NCBI RefSeq assembly: GCF_048569485.1
Contig: NW_027442225.1
Coordinates: 1 to 64,000 of the forward strand
Direction of reading: 5' to 3'
Length of the DNA: 64,000 nucleotides
Source of the DNA: Anomaloglossus baeobatrachus
Taxonomy: Eukaryota > Chordata > Amphibia > Anura > Aromobatidae
In this document: positions 36,361 to 46,493 of the stretch, piece by piece
Position numbering within the stretch: position 1 is the first letter of the stretch
How the letters are laid out: every line of letters starts with the position of its first letter
Notes under the pieces: generated by a model
The model's input: the letters and a program-made list of their open reading frames with translations, nothing else
Database searches by the model: none
Told to the model about the DNA's origin: nothing
Made by a program: the position numbers and the translations under genes

Positions 36361-37197
36361 GTGGACAGACCCCGCGCTAATAATAATAATCTTTATTTCT
36401 ATAGCGCCAACATATTCCGCAGCGCTTTACAACTCAGGAGGATCATATACAAACAAGTAACAGTTATAGAAAATACAATTTTTAGAGGGAAAAAGGACAA
36501 CCCTGCTCGTGAAAGCTTACAATCTACAATGAGATGGGGGGAGAGGGGCAAGGTACAGGTGTTTATTTACAATAACAATCCAGCCGTCTCAAGCCTCAAG
36601 GAAATTGGGGATAGATAACGGCTTCCTGGACTAGTTGGCCAGAACCTTAAGATGCATTTGGGTGCCATGGAATTTGACGTGTGGTTATGTTGTGGAAGGA
36701 CTATGTGAATTTAGTTTGGCTACGGAGTGTGAATAGGTCGCCCTAAAAAGCAGGGCTGTGCAGTCGGAGCTCATTTTGGTGGAGTCAAATACTCCGACTC
36801 CTAAAATACAGTCATATGTTAAAGTTTGGGCACCCCTATTAATGTTAACCTTTTTTCTTTATAACAAATTGGGTTTTTGCTATTTCAGTTTCATATATCT
36901 AATAACTGATGGACTGAGTAATATTTCTGGATTGAAATGAGGTTTATTGTACTAACAGAAAATGTGCAATCCGTATTTAAACAAAATTTGACAGGTGCAA
37001 AAGTATGGGCACCCGTATCAATTTCTTGATTTGAACACTCCTAACTACTTTTTACTGACATACTAAAGCACTAAATTGGTTTTGTAACCTCATTGAGCTT
37101 TGAACTTCATAGGCAGGTGTATCCAATCATGAGAAAAGGTATTTAAGGTGGCCACTTGCAAGTTGTTCTATTTGAATTTCCTATGAAGAGTGGCATC

Positions 37198-37760
37198 ATG
37201 GGCTCCTCAAAAGAACTCTCAAATGATCTGAAAACAAAGATTTTTCAACATAGTTGTTCAGGGGAAGGATACAAATAGTTGTCTCAAAGATTTAAACTGT
37301 CAGTTTCCACTGTGAGGAACATAGTAAGGAAATGGAAGAACACAGGCACAGTTCTTGTTAAGCCCAGAAGTGGTAGGCCAAGAAAAATATCAGAAAAGCA
37401 GAGAAGAAGAATGGTGAGACCAGTCAAGGACAATCCACAGACCACCTCCTAAGACCTGCAGCTTCATCTTGCTGCAGATGGTGTCAATGTGCATCGGTCA
37501 ACAATACAGCGCACGTTGCACAAGGAGAAGCTGTATGGGAGAGTGATGCGAAAGAAGCCATTTCTGCAAGCACGCCACAAACAGAGTCGCCTGAGGTATG
37601 CAAAAGCACATTGGACAAGCCAGTGACATTTTGGAAGAAGGTCCTGTGGACTGATGAAACAAAGGTTGAGTTGTTTGGTCATACAAAAAGGCGTTATGCA
37701 TGGAGGCAAAAAAACACGGCATTCCAAGAAAAGCACTTGTTACCCACAGTAAAATTTGGT
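37198..37760 (+). pseudogene. Tc1-like transposase, left (truncated) copy
   Basis: Starts at ATG 37198 (MGSSKELSNDLKTK) and runs through the helix-turn-helix region (SQRFKLSVSTVRNIVRKWKN) into the start of the DDE catalytic domain, where it is cut off at 37760. Several in-frame stops are present. Truncation of the catalytic domain makes it non-functional. It mirrors the right-hand copy on the other strand. Confidence 0.85.
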
Positions 37761-37799
37761 GCAATCCGCATTTAATCTAAATTTGACCGGTGCAAAAGT

Positions 37800-38828
37800 T
37801 TGGGCACCTCAACATAAAAGTGACATTAATATTTTGTAGATCCTCCTTTTGCAAAAATAACAGCCTCCAGTCGCTTCCTGTAGCTTTTAATGAGTTCCTG
37901 GATGAAGGTAGATTTGACCATTCCTGGTTACAAAACAATTCCAGTTGAGTTAAGTTTGATGGTCGTTGAGCATGGATAGCACGCTTCATATCATCCCACA
38001 GATGCTCAATGATATTCAGGTCTGGGGACTGGGATGGCCATTCCCGAGCAATGTAATTGTTCCTCTGCATGAATGCCTGAGTAGATTTGGAGTGGTGTTT
38101 TGGATCATTGTCTTGCTGAAATATCCATCCCCGGCGTAACTTCAACTTCGTCACTCATTCTTGCACATTATTGTCAAGAATCTGCTGATACTGAGTTGAA
38201 TCCATGTGACCCTCAACTTTAACAAGATTCCCGATGCCGCCATTGGCCACACAGCCCCAAAGCATGATGGAACCTCCACCAAATTTCACTGTGGGTAGCA
38301 AGTGCTTTTCTTGGAATGCCGTGTTTTTTGCCTCCATGCATAACACCTTTTTGTATGACCAAACAACTCAATATTTGTTTCATCAGTCCACAGGACCTTC
38401 GTCCAAAATGTCACTGGCTTGTCCAAATGTGCTTTTGCATACCTCAGGCGACTCTGTTTGTGGCGTGCTTGCAGAAACGGCTTCTTTCGCATCACTCTCC
38501 CATACAGCTTCTCCTTGTGCAACGTACGCTGTATTGTTGACCGATGCACAGTGACACCATCTGCAGCAAGATGATGCTGCAGGTCTTTGGAGGTGGTCTG
38601 TGGATTGTCCTTGACTGTTCTCACCATTCTTCTCTTGCCTTTCTGATATTTTGCCACTTCTGGGCGTAACAAGAACTGTACCTGTGTTCTACCATTTCCT
38701 TACTATGTTCCTCACAGTGGAAACTGACAGTTTAAATCTCTGAGACAACTTTTTGTACCTTCCCCTGAATAACTATGGTGAATAATTTTTGTTTTCAGAT
38801 CATTTGAGAGTTCTTTTGAGGAGCCCAT
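37800..38828 (-). pseudogene. Tc1-like transposase, right copy
   Basis: Minus-strand start at 38828 (MGSSKELS). Visible parts in order are the N-terminal helix-turn-helix; a middle segment (GRVMRKKPFLQARHKQSRL); the first catalytic Asp region (WTDETNIELFGH); the second (GWIFQQDNDPKHHSKST); and the third (WPSQSPDLNIIEHLWDD, which holds the Glu). All three acidic positions of the DD34E triad are recognisable. The usual Pro of SPDLNPIE is Ile here. The reading frame is broken into at least three pieces, so the copy is inactive. Confidence 0.85.
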
Positions 38829-39337
38829 GATGCCACTCTTCATAGGAGATTCAAATAGAACAACTTGCAAGTGGCCACCTTAAATACCTTTTCTCATGAT
38901 TGGATACACCTGCCTATGAAGTTTAAAGCTCAATGAGGTTACAAAACCGATTTAGTGCTTTAGTAAGTCAGTAAAAAGTAGTTAGGAGTGTTCAAATCAA
39001 GAAATTGATAAGGGTGCCCATACTTTTGCACCTTTCAAATTTAGTTTAAATGCAGATTGCACATTTTCTGTTAGTGCAATAAACCTCATTTCAATCCAGA
39101 AATATTACTCAGTCCATCAGTTATTAGATATATGAAACTGGAATAGCTGTTCCAAAAACCTAAATTGTTATAAAGAAAAAAGGTTAACATTAATTGGGGT
39201 GCCCAAACTTTAACATATGACTGTATATAATAAATTGGGGACAGTAAAGCAATGCAGAATGTGCTGAATATTTTTTCATAGGAATTTGGGAAAGTTATGA
39301 AATGTCCTATAAATGGCTGTTCTATTCCTGATCTAAG

Positions 39338-39550
39338 GCTACATTCACACACAGCGTTTTTCCTGCGTTTTTTGAGGATACGTTTGTCAGCTGCAAAATC
39401 AGATCAGCTTTTTAAAAAACCGCATCACCTGAAAGGTTTTTTGAGCTCATAAATGATGCATTCAATAGCAAAAGCAGATTAGAAAAACACCACACACTGA
39501 CATGCTCATTCTTTGGCAGGATCCTCACAAAACGCTGTGCCTGAATGTCC
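39338..39550. mobile_element. Small MITE with 22-bp imperfect inverted ends
   Basis: The left end is GGCTACATTCACACACAGCG and the right end, reverse-complemented, is GGACATTCAGGCACAGCGTT. The element is about 213 bp with no coding capacity, and it lies in the hAT just before the recognisable transposase region. The superfamily is unknown, and I do not see a clear target duplication. Confidence 0.6.
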
Positions 39551-40043
39551 TATCTTGTCACCCATTGCCTTTGCTGGATGCCGGAGTCACTGCATTTCAC
39601 TGAACTATTTTCCCATCAATGTTTGATATGTTTGTGACAAGAAAGAAATTGTTAGCAAGACACTGGCAGTAAAAGATACTAAAGCTCATCACATCAGCCA
39701 GTTTCTCCAGGCCTTAGTGGAAAAAGTGCTGCAAGATTACCAACTCAAAAAAGAACAGGCTATTGTAACGGACAATGCTTCAAACATAAGTACAATTAAA
39801 CTGATGAATGAGAGTAATGAACAACAGCTAGAAGAAAATGTAGGATTTAGTATGTGTGAGATGGAAGGCTACAGTGCTGCTCATGTAACTGAGGAACAAA
39901 CAGATATTACAACAGAACAGCAAAATGATACTTTAGAATTAGATGATCTTGTTGAAGCTGCTTCAAAACACTTTCATATTCATCACATGCGCTGTGTTGT
40001 GCACACGCTGCAGCTGGCAATAAGTAATAGTCTGCAAGAGGGA

Positions 40044-40266
40044 CCCCGGTTTCACACATTCGTCTTTTCGCCGGTTTGGCAGATGCGGCGCACTCCAGTA
40101 CAGTGTATACAGTACAGTGGCAGCGCGACAATCGACGGTCACATGCTTTCACGTGACCAAAGCATGTGACCCGGAAGTTGTGGTGCTGCCACTGTACTGT
40201 ATCGTACTGTACTGGCGTGCGCCACATCCGCCAAACCGGCGAAAAGCCGGATGTGTGAAACTGGGC
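40044..40266. mobile_element. 223-bp hairpin MITE inside hAT transposase
   Basis: The ends are CCCCGGTTTCACACATTCG and, reverse-complemented, GCCCAGTTTCACACATCCGG, and the inverted similarity extends inward through CTTTTCGCCGGTTTGGC. A GGA trinucleotide flanks both sides (40041-40043 and 40267-40269). Conceptually removing the element and one GGA restores the codon series for QEGHAGNLIGK of the hAT transposase, so the boundaries are well fixed. A 3-bp duplication would suit PIF/Harbinger-type elements, but the family is not shown. Confidence 0.8.
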
Positions 40267-41255
40267 GGACATGCTGGCAATCTGATTGGAAAAGTGAGGA
40301 AATTGGTTATTGCCGCCAGAACCCCTAAAATTGATTCCATCTTTAAGAGACGTGCTGGGAAAGGGGCAATTGTTGATCAAGCCAGTCGGTGAGGCAGCAC
40401 TTATTTAATGACTGAGCGATTGCTTGAACTAAAATAATTTCTTATAGATATGGTGAACCCTTAAGTAACCTTAAATAAAGGTCAATGGATACAGGTGGCT
40501 GAATTGAAGGAATTGCTTAATCACCCATTTACCGTGACTAAAAAAATTACAAGCTGAGGATTTAACTCCTGGCATTTTCATAAGGGAGTGGAAAAACTTG
40601 CTATTTTGCCTGTCCCAAAGAGGAGGTTTAATCGCAGATGGCATTTCTGCTTCAATGAAACGGAGAGATACACAACTATTGGAAAATAAAATTCTTCTGG
40701 CAGCTGTTTATGTGGACCCAAGTCATCGTATACTGCTTGATGATCAACAGCTTACTATAGGAAAAGAAGCTTTGAGTGAGGTAGCAGTTAGGATGAGCGG
40801 CTAGAGAACTGCCAGGCGCAAGAGGACTTGGGGACTGACAGTGCTACTGCTGCCATATCTTCATCCTCGTCAGATGACTTTGACAAGTACAGTGCTGGCC
40901 AAAAGTATTGGCACCCCTGCAATTATGTCAGAGAATACTCAGTTTCTTCTTGAAAATGTTTGCAATCACAAATTATTTGGTATTATTTTCATTTGTTTTG
41001 CTTGCAATGAAAAAACAGAAAAGAGAATGAAACAAAAATCAAATCATTGATCATTTCACACAAAACTCCAAAAATGGGCCAGACAAAAGTATTGGCACCC
41101 TCAGCCTAATACTTGGTTGCACAACCTTTTGCCAAAATAACTGAGAACCGCTTCCGGTAACCATCAATGAGTTTCTTACAATGCTCTGCAGGAATTTTAG
41201 ACCATTCTTCTTTGGCAAACTGCTCCAGGTCCCTGAGATTTGAAGGCTGCCTTCT

Positions 41256-41861
41256 TCAAACTGCCATTTTGAGATCTCTCCACAGGTGTTCTATGGGATT
41301 CAGGTCTGGACTCATTGCTGGCCACTTTAGTAGTCTCCAGTGCTTTCTTTCAAACCATTTTCTTGTGCTTTTTGAAGTGTGTTTTGGGTCATTGTCCTGC
41401 TGGAAGACCCATGACCTTTGAGGGAGACCCAGCTTTCTCACACTGGGCCCTACATTATGCTGCAAAATTTGTTGGTAGTCTTCAGACTTCATAATGCCAT
41501 GCACACAGTCAAGCAGTCCAGAGGCAGCAAAGCAACCCCAAAACATCTGCCATGTTTGACACTGTTGTACCCTCGGACTGCAGGGCAGCTTGAACTTTTT
41601 TGCATGTTAGTCGTGGTTCTTAATCCACCATCCGCACAATCTTGCGTTGAAATATCTCGTCAATTTTCTTTTCCTTCCACATCTAGGGAGATTAGCCACA
41701 GTGCAATGGGCTTTAAACTTCTTAATGACACTGCGCACCGTAGACACAGGAACTTTCAGGTCTTTGGAGATGAACTTGTAGCCTTGAGATTGCTCATGCT
41801 TCCTCACAATTTGGATTCTCAAGTCCTCAGACAGGTCTTTGGTCTTCTTTCTTTTCTCCAT
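41256..41861 (-). pseudogene. Tc1-like transposase of Tc1-B
   Basis: The minus-strand start at 41861 reads MEKRKKTKDLSEDLRIQIVR, followed by a helix-turn-helix (KDLKVPVSTVRSVIKKFKA) and a basic segment GRKRKLTRYFNARL. After a gap, the catalytic part continues with MFWGCFAASG, WVFQQDNDPKHTSKST (second Asp) and WPAMSPDLNPIEHLWRDLK (Glu). The region holding the first catalytic Asp is missing or unreadable: the stretch between the two halves is far too short for a full transposase (about 340 residues expected). The copy is therefore internally deleted and inactive. Confidence 0.88.
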
Positions 41862-42018
41862 GCACAATGTGGTGCACACAAGGACACAGGACAGAGGTTG
41901 AGTCAACTTTAATCCATGTCAACTGGCTGCAAGTGTGATTTTAGTTATTGCCAGCACCTGTTAGGTGCCACAGGTAAGTTACAGGGGCTGTTAATTACAC
42001 AAATTAGAGAAGCATCAC

Positions 42019-44511
42019 ATGATTTGTCCACCCCCTTTTTGTTTGATTTGGAATTATATCCAATTTGGCTTTGACAAATTTATTATTTTTTTTTTCATTG
42101 AAGACAAATTAAATGAAGATAATACCAAAGAATGTGATTACAATCATTTTCATAAATCCAACCCCAATGAAAAAGCCAGCAACCCAACCCATATAGATCA
42201 ACAGGACAAAGGGATTTTCAACCTTTCCAATTACCAGTTAAATCAAGGGGAAATCACATTATTGAAAAGAGGACTATCATTTTGTCCATCCAGCAACACC
42301 AATACATTTCGCCTTTTTCTGGATATAAATGAGTTTGTGCGAAAACTCACTCTACAGAGACACTTTATGATTCAATCCAAACAGAAGGGCCCAACTAAGA
42401 AAAACACTGATTGTGAAATATTGGACACATATGTACATGTACAGGTCAAAGGGAACAGGAACTTCTATCCTCACCATCACAGGGGTAACAATATAGAAAC
42501 GTTCCATCAGCTATTACTCAAAGACATCAGAGAATTCCGCTGCCATTACAAACAAGACAACCTATCAGGGGAGGAAAGGATGGCTATAAATTCCCTCAAA
42601 AATAACCATAATTTGGTCATAAAGAGTGCAGACAAAGGGGGTGGGGTGGTGTTGATGGATAGAGACTGGTACATTAAGGAAGGGACAAAACAGCTGGAGG
42701 ACAGTAAATATTATGAAGCCCTAGAAAAAGATCCATCTTGTGAGTATTTTCATCATTATAAAATCATGATTAAAAAGGCAAGTGAGGAGAGGATCCTAAA
42801 CAAGAGAGAGAAGCAATATTTAGAGATCAAACACTACTCCTTACCTCATTATTATTTTCTCCCAAAAATTCACAAGTCCCTAACCAACCCACCGGGCAGA
42901 CCAATAATATCTGGAATCAACTCCATCACGGCAAACTTATCACATTACATTGATTTATTTTTACAAAAATATGTGGGCCGACTAGACTCCCATCTTAGGG
43001 ACTCTTCTCATTTAATCAGCCTTCTTAAAACACTCCCCGCAACTCCCAACTGCCTGTTCTTCACCCTAGATGTATCCGCACTATATTCAAATATAGACCA
43101 TGGGCTTGGGTTGAAGAGTGTGGACTCCTATTTGGCTGCGGATAACACCCTCCCATCTCCACAGAGGGAGTTCATCCTACAATCTATTGAGTTCATACTA
43201 AACCATAACATTTTCACTTTTGAGGGCAATATTTACCGTCAGTTGAGGGGCTGTGCGACGGGGACGAGATTCGCCCCGAGTTATGCTAATTTATACATGG
43301 GGTGTTTCGAGTCCCTCCACATCGCACGGTCCCCTCTAGCCATGGGGAACATAACCTTCTATCGCAGGTTCATAGATGACCTGTTTTTTATTTGGTCAGG
43401 GTCCGAGGAGAGTGCGGTAACCTTCATCAACTCACTAAACCAGAATGAGTGGGGACTAAGTTTTACAGCCACTATCTCCCGAGACTCTATCCAATTCTTG
43501 GATCTAAATATCCAATTCAATGAAACATCCACCATTGAAACTTCAACTTTCTTTAAAAAGGTGGATGTCAACAGTTATCTAGAGTTTTCCAGCAGTCACC
43601 TTCCCACCTGGATCAGGAATATTCCGTACGGCCAATACTGGCGTATTAGGAAGAACTGTACGAATGTGGAATCCTTTAGAGCCGAAGCCAAAATATTACG
43701 GACCAGATTTAGGAGCAAAGGCTATCCTAGTAAAATATTGGCTGATGCCTTTCAGAAAAGTTCGAAATTGGATCAGGACAAGTGCCTGTCCAAGATTGAG
43801 GAAAGGGGCCTGGAGGAGAGTAGGGCAAACACTGGTTACAAGAGCTGCCTGGTAACCACTTACACTGATTCATACAGAAAGGTAAAGGAGCTGGTAAGCA
43901 GATATTGGTATATCCTGAAAAATGACAAAATTCTCTCGGGGATCCTACCCAATAAACCGAAGGTAGTGTTCCGTAGAAACAGAAATTTAAAAAGCATGAT
44001 TGCCCCTAGTAAAATATTTAATGAGAAATCTACCGTGTCCCTGAAGGAGTCAGACATCAAAAAACCAGTAGGGAATTTCCGCTGTGGCCAACCAAGGTGC
44101 CTATGTTGTAAAACACTGAAACAAGGTACACATTTATTCAAGTCCAACATCACGGGGGAAGAATTTTCTATAAAGCAACACCTTACCTGTACCACCTCCT
44201 ATGTGATCTATCTGTTGGAATGTCCCTGCGGCCTACAATACGTAGGTCGTACAACACAAATGTTACACAACAGGCTAAATGGTCACAGATACAACATCCA
44301 CCATGGTCTACTTACACACAGTCTATCAAAACATTTTTTGTGTGAACACAATAAGGACAGTGACACCTTTAAAACAGTAATCATTGAAGAAATCATGACA
44401 GATAATATGGACAGATACTGGAAGCTAGTGGAGCGGGAATCCTTTCGGATATTTAAACTAGCCACCCTACATCCTGAAGGTCTAAATATAATGACGGAGC
44501 GAGTAAAATAG
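42019..44511 (+). CDS. Penelope-like reverse transcriptase with GIY-YIG endonuclease
   Basis: Open frame of 830 codons. Residues 1-45 are translated Tc1-B sequence; the Penelope-like protein starts at about residue 46. Seen in order: the PLE-typical SADKGGGVVLMDRDWYI (about 203-219); LPKIHKSLTNPPGRPI (about 285-300); the RT motif with catalytic Asp, LDVSALYSNIDH (about 349-360); the RLRG-like box QLRGCATGTRFAPSYANLYM; the active-site box FYRRFIDDLFFIW (about 447-459); a cysteine-rich linker CGQPRCLCCK (about 690); and a GIY-YIG module, YVIYLLECPCGLQYVGRT (about 727-744), with a following R-x3-H segment. PLEs use such a protein for target-primed reverse transcription with a telomerase-like RT. 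All main motifs look intact and there are no internal stops. The natural N-terminus is lost, and no promoter is visible. Confidence 0.9.
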   Translation: MICPPPFCLIWNYIQFGFDKFIIFFFIEDKLNEDNTKECDYNHFHKSNPNEKASNPTHIDQQDKGIFNLSNYQLNQGEITLLKRGLSFCPSSNTNTFRLFLDINEFVRKLTLQRHFMIQSKQKGPTKKNTDCEILDTYVHVQVKGNRNFYPHHHRGNNIETFHQLLLKDIREFRCHYKQDNLSGEERMAINSLKNNHNLVIKSADKGGGVVLMDRDWYIKEGTKQLEDSKYYEALEKDPSCEYFHHYKIMIKKASEERILNKREKQYLEIKHYSLPHYYFLPKIHKSLTNPPGRPIISGINSITANLSHYIDLFLQKYVGRLDSHLRDSSHLISLLKTLPATPNCLFFTLDVSALYSNIDHGLGLKSVDSYLAADNTLPSPQREFILQSIEFILNHNIFTFEGNIYRQLRGCATGTRFAPSYANLYMGCFESLHIARSPLAMGNITFYRRFIDDLFFIWSGSEESAVTFINSLNQNEWGLSFTATISRDSIQFLDLNIQFNETSTIETSTFFKKVDVNSYLEFSSSHLPTWIRNIPYGQYWRIRKNCTNVESFRAEAKILRTRFRSKGYPSKILADAFQKSSKLDQDKCLSKIEERGLEESRANTGYKSCLVTTYTDSYRKVKELVSRYWYILKNDKILSGILPNKPKVVFRRNRNLKSMIAPSKIFNEKSTVSLKESDIKKPVGNFRCGQPRCLCCKTLKQGTHLFKSNITGEEFSIKQHLTCTTSYVIYLLECPCGLQYVGRTTQMLHNRLNGHRYNIHHGLLTHSLSKHFLCEHNKDSDTFKTVIIEEIMTDNMDRYWKLVERESFRIFKLATLHPEGLNIMTERVK

Positions 44512-44639
44512 GTCTAAATAAGAGGGATCAGAATACCATTACAGAAAAAACCTTAATTTGAAAACTCATATTTGAAAATCATTAATTCAATATTTAACCA
44601 CCCAATCCCCACATTGTTGCATAGGGAATGAACTATTTA

Positions 44640-44757
44640 TTATACCTCTTTTTTTTCCCTATTTTGGTTTCATTTTCCTATTTTTTTCCTCTTTTTTTTT
44701 TTTCATTTTTCCTTTTTTTTTTCTCTCCCTCTTTTGGTTTCATTTTCCTCTTTTTTC

Positions 44758-44792
<35 letters not shown>

Positions 44793-44848
44793 CCCTATTT
44801 TGGTTTCAATTTGTTTTCACTTTCCTCTTTTTTCTTCCCTCTTGGACC

Positions 44849-44888
<40 letters not shown>

Positions 44889-44960
44889 CTTTCTTCCCCT
44901 CTTGGTTTCGTATTTTTTTTTTTTTCTCATTCCCTCTTTTGGATTCATCTTTCCTTCCTT
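44640..44960. repeat. T-rich low-complexity tract in the Penelope 3' region
   Basis: Long T runs, up to about 30, are broken by repeated TTTTGGTTTCATTTTCCT and CCCTCTTGG phrases. This suggests a degenerate tandem of some 80-120 bp. It lies just after the stop codon of the RT frame and codes for nothing credible. Confidence 0.85.
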
Positions 44961-45540
44961 TTCCAATCCTCCATTTTCCCCCTTTTATATTCTTATACTA
45001 ACTAATTATAATTTTCTCCATATGAATTTGCCCTATTTTTAACGTATATTGGTATGTCAGCTCCAGTCAAATAATTTAATTTGGTCTCCGATGGGGAACA
45101 TTTTTATCAAAAGTTCCTTTCCAATTTATTTTTACATATATAGCTTTTTAATCTTTCCGAAAGAATTTTTTATCCAAAAGTCTTTTTTATGAAAATTCAC
45201 ATGGAAAATCAGTTGGGTCTCTATATTGATTTTATATCATCGCTTTTTTAACTAACAGTAACCTTCCTGTTTTTTAGTCACTCCCCATATTGCCAATATG
45301 GCATCACACATGCATTGCACCAAATGGAGGCAAAATACACATTTATTGTCTATTATCAATGTTTTTAATGCACATTTTATTTCATTATGTATTGGTGAGA
45401 GCCTTCCTAATCAACTAATTGTCTGAATGATCCCACCCCGATGGGGATTCAATCTGATTAAGGGAATAAGGATTCTCTTTTTTTTTTTTTTTTCTCTTCA
45501 TCCAGTTTGTGTATTTAAGATTTGATTTTCCTGCATTTTA

Positions 45541-45588
45541 CTGCTACCTGAGGAAGGGGGAGGTTGTACCCCCGAAAGGCGTAGTGGC
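45541..45588 (+). ncRNA. Candidate minimal hammerhead ribozyme of the Penelope element
   Basis: The motif reads CTGCTAC, then CTGAGGA (45548-45554; fits the core CUGANGA), a stem of GGGGG/CCCCC (45556-45560 with 45569-45573) closed by an 8-nt loop, then GAAA (45574-45577; second core box), GGC, and GTAGTGG. The flanking CTGCTAC and GTAGTGG can pair over seven positions with two G-U pairs (stem I). Stem III is collapsed, as described for minimal hammerheads in Penelope-like elements, which are thought to act as dimers. GAAAGGCGT replaces the palindrome I would expect (GAAACGCGT, from memory), so activity is doubtful. Confidence 0.5.
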
Positions 45589-46105
45589 ATGTAAATAATT
45601 AATAAATCTACATCCCAAATAACCTTATCACTACCTTTCTGAGCAGCGCAGCGAAACCGTGCATTTTTTTTTTTTTTTCCTTACAATCATTTTCAGGAAG
45701 AAACTGAGTATTCTCTGACAGAATTGCAGGGGTGCCAATACTTTTGGCCAGCACTGTATTTGGATAACATGGAGCAGGCAAAGCGTTGCCGCAAGGAAAA
45801 AGATGTGACTCTGTCTCCAATAGCAGCAGATTGACCAGATTTCAGTAACATTTTTCACTTGCTCTCAAAGAAATAGAAAAATTCAACTGTTCATCAAAGC
45901 TGACTGTGCATGAGGCAATTCCTTTATACCCGGAAACTGTTAGAGATGTTCCCATGTGGTTACGGCTTTGCCTCCAACCAATGTTACTGTAGAGAGGTTG
46001 TTCTCTAGCCTTAAAATTATTAGGTCAGATTTGAGGTAATCTGCGAAGGAGGATCTGATGGAGGCAATTCTATTTCTTACAAAAAATTCATGGACTGCAC
46101 AAATG

Positions 46106-46279
46106 TTTAGTATGTTTTTTGTTGAAAACTGTTTTTTGCCACTTACATAGTGTATTACATAGTGTTATATATAACACATATATGTATATATATATATATA
46201 TATATATGTGTTATATATAACACTATGTAATACACTATGTAAGTGGCAAAAAACAGTTTTCAACAAAAAACATACTAAA
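46106..46279. repeat. Near-perfect AT-rich palindrome, arms about 80 bp
   Basis: The arm TTTAGTATGTTTTTTGTTGA...ATAACACATATATG is repeated in reverse complement up to CATACTAAA at 46279, around a central (TA)n. It would form a long hairpin or cruciform. It lies just downstream of the hAT transposase C-terminal region. Confidence 0.93.
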
Positions 46280-46284
46280 TAACA

Positions 46285-46450
46285 TTTAGTATATTGCTTA
46301 TATTTAAGTGAAACATTTATTGTGCAATGTGAACATCCGAAATTTAATAATGTTTATGATACAATAATCAAAGTATTTGGATAGAACATGAAATATATTT
46401 AATTGGAATACAACTTTAGAACACAAAAAACTAATAAATTTGTAAATATG

Positions 46451-46493
<43 letters not shown>

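Larger units (their letters stand above)
25276..36377. repeat. 35-37-bp minisatellite array, about 300 units
   Basis: The unit contains CCCCGCACTACACATGGGGG followed by AGAGAGAGCGACAGA (35 bp). Length variants come from the AG run, the G run (up to eight G) and GCGC insertions. It is purine-rich on the plus strand. Subtypes form blocks: GAGGG at left, GGGGG in the middle, CCCTACACATG around 33750-35450, and GCGCACTGCGCATG at the right. Long open frames in the array, up to 1183 codons, reflect stop-free units. The array follows the 21-bp array without a gap. Confidence 0.97.
36809..39223. mobile_element. Palindromic double Tc1 element (Tc1-A)
   Basis: The outer ends both read CAGTCATATGTTAAAGTTTG, in opposite orientations, flanked by TA (36807-36808 and 39224-39225). 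The left arm, 36809-37760, is the inverted copy of about 38278-39223. Between them, 37761-38277 supplies the rest of the right-hand element including an inner inverted-repeat end (GGTGCAAAAGTTTGGGCACC). So one nearly whole minus-strand Tc1 is joined tail-inward to an opposite-strand 5' part of the same family. The pair sits in the hAT, between its left terminus and its transposase. Confidence 0.88.
42153..45680 (+). mobile_element. Penelope-like element (Neptune-type), 5'-truncated
   Basis: A 15-bp direct repeat, TTACAATCATTTTCA, lies at 42138-42152 and 45681-45695 and marks the insertion into Tc1-B. The element contains one long open frame (RT plus GIY-YIG), then a T-rich 3' region, a hammerhead-like motif near 45541 and a T-run at the end. 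The left end begins directly inside the coding region with no leader, so the copy is 5'-truncated. The open frame and the perfect target duplication make it the youngest layer of the nest. Confidence 0.92.
40890..45756 (-). mobile_element. Tc1-like transposon (Tc1-B) split by a Penelope element
   Basis: Terminal inverted repeats are CAGTGCTGGCCAAAAGTATT (left) and the same sequence inverted at 45737-45756, flanked by TA on both sides. A subterminal copy, GGCCAGACAAAAGTATTGGC, lies near 41077. Without the inserted Penelope-like element it would be about 1.3 kb, a normal Tc1 length. It is inserted in hAT codons reading DKY|LDNMEQAK, and removing it together with one TA rejoins them. Confidence 0.92.
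39560..46085 (+). pseudogene. hAT transposase, interrupted remnant
   Basis: Four separated stretches read as one hAT transposase. 39640-40043 gives EQAIVTDNASNISTIKLMNE and HHMRCVVHTLQLAISNSLQE, the RNase-H-like core around the second catalytic region. 40267-40410 gives GKVRKLVIAARTPKIDSIFK. 40500-40880 gives LLNHPFTVTKKLQAEDLTPG and ILLAAVYVDPSHRILLDD. 45759-46085 is the C-terminal dimerisation region (LFSSLKIIRSDLR-like, degraded). MITE-2 separates the first two and Tc1-B the last two. The N-terminal BED-finger region is not visible, and several stops and frame shifts are present, so it is dead. Confidence 0.85.

Noticed and set aside
32909-36618. Open frames of 1183, 858 and 624 codons over the 35-bp array
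   Set aside because: They consist only of minisatellite translation, occur in all frames and run into LINE sequence at the end.
44628-45042. Phe-rich frames of 102 and 125 codons
   Set aside because: Translation of T-rich low-complexity sequence in the Penelope 3' region.
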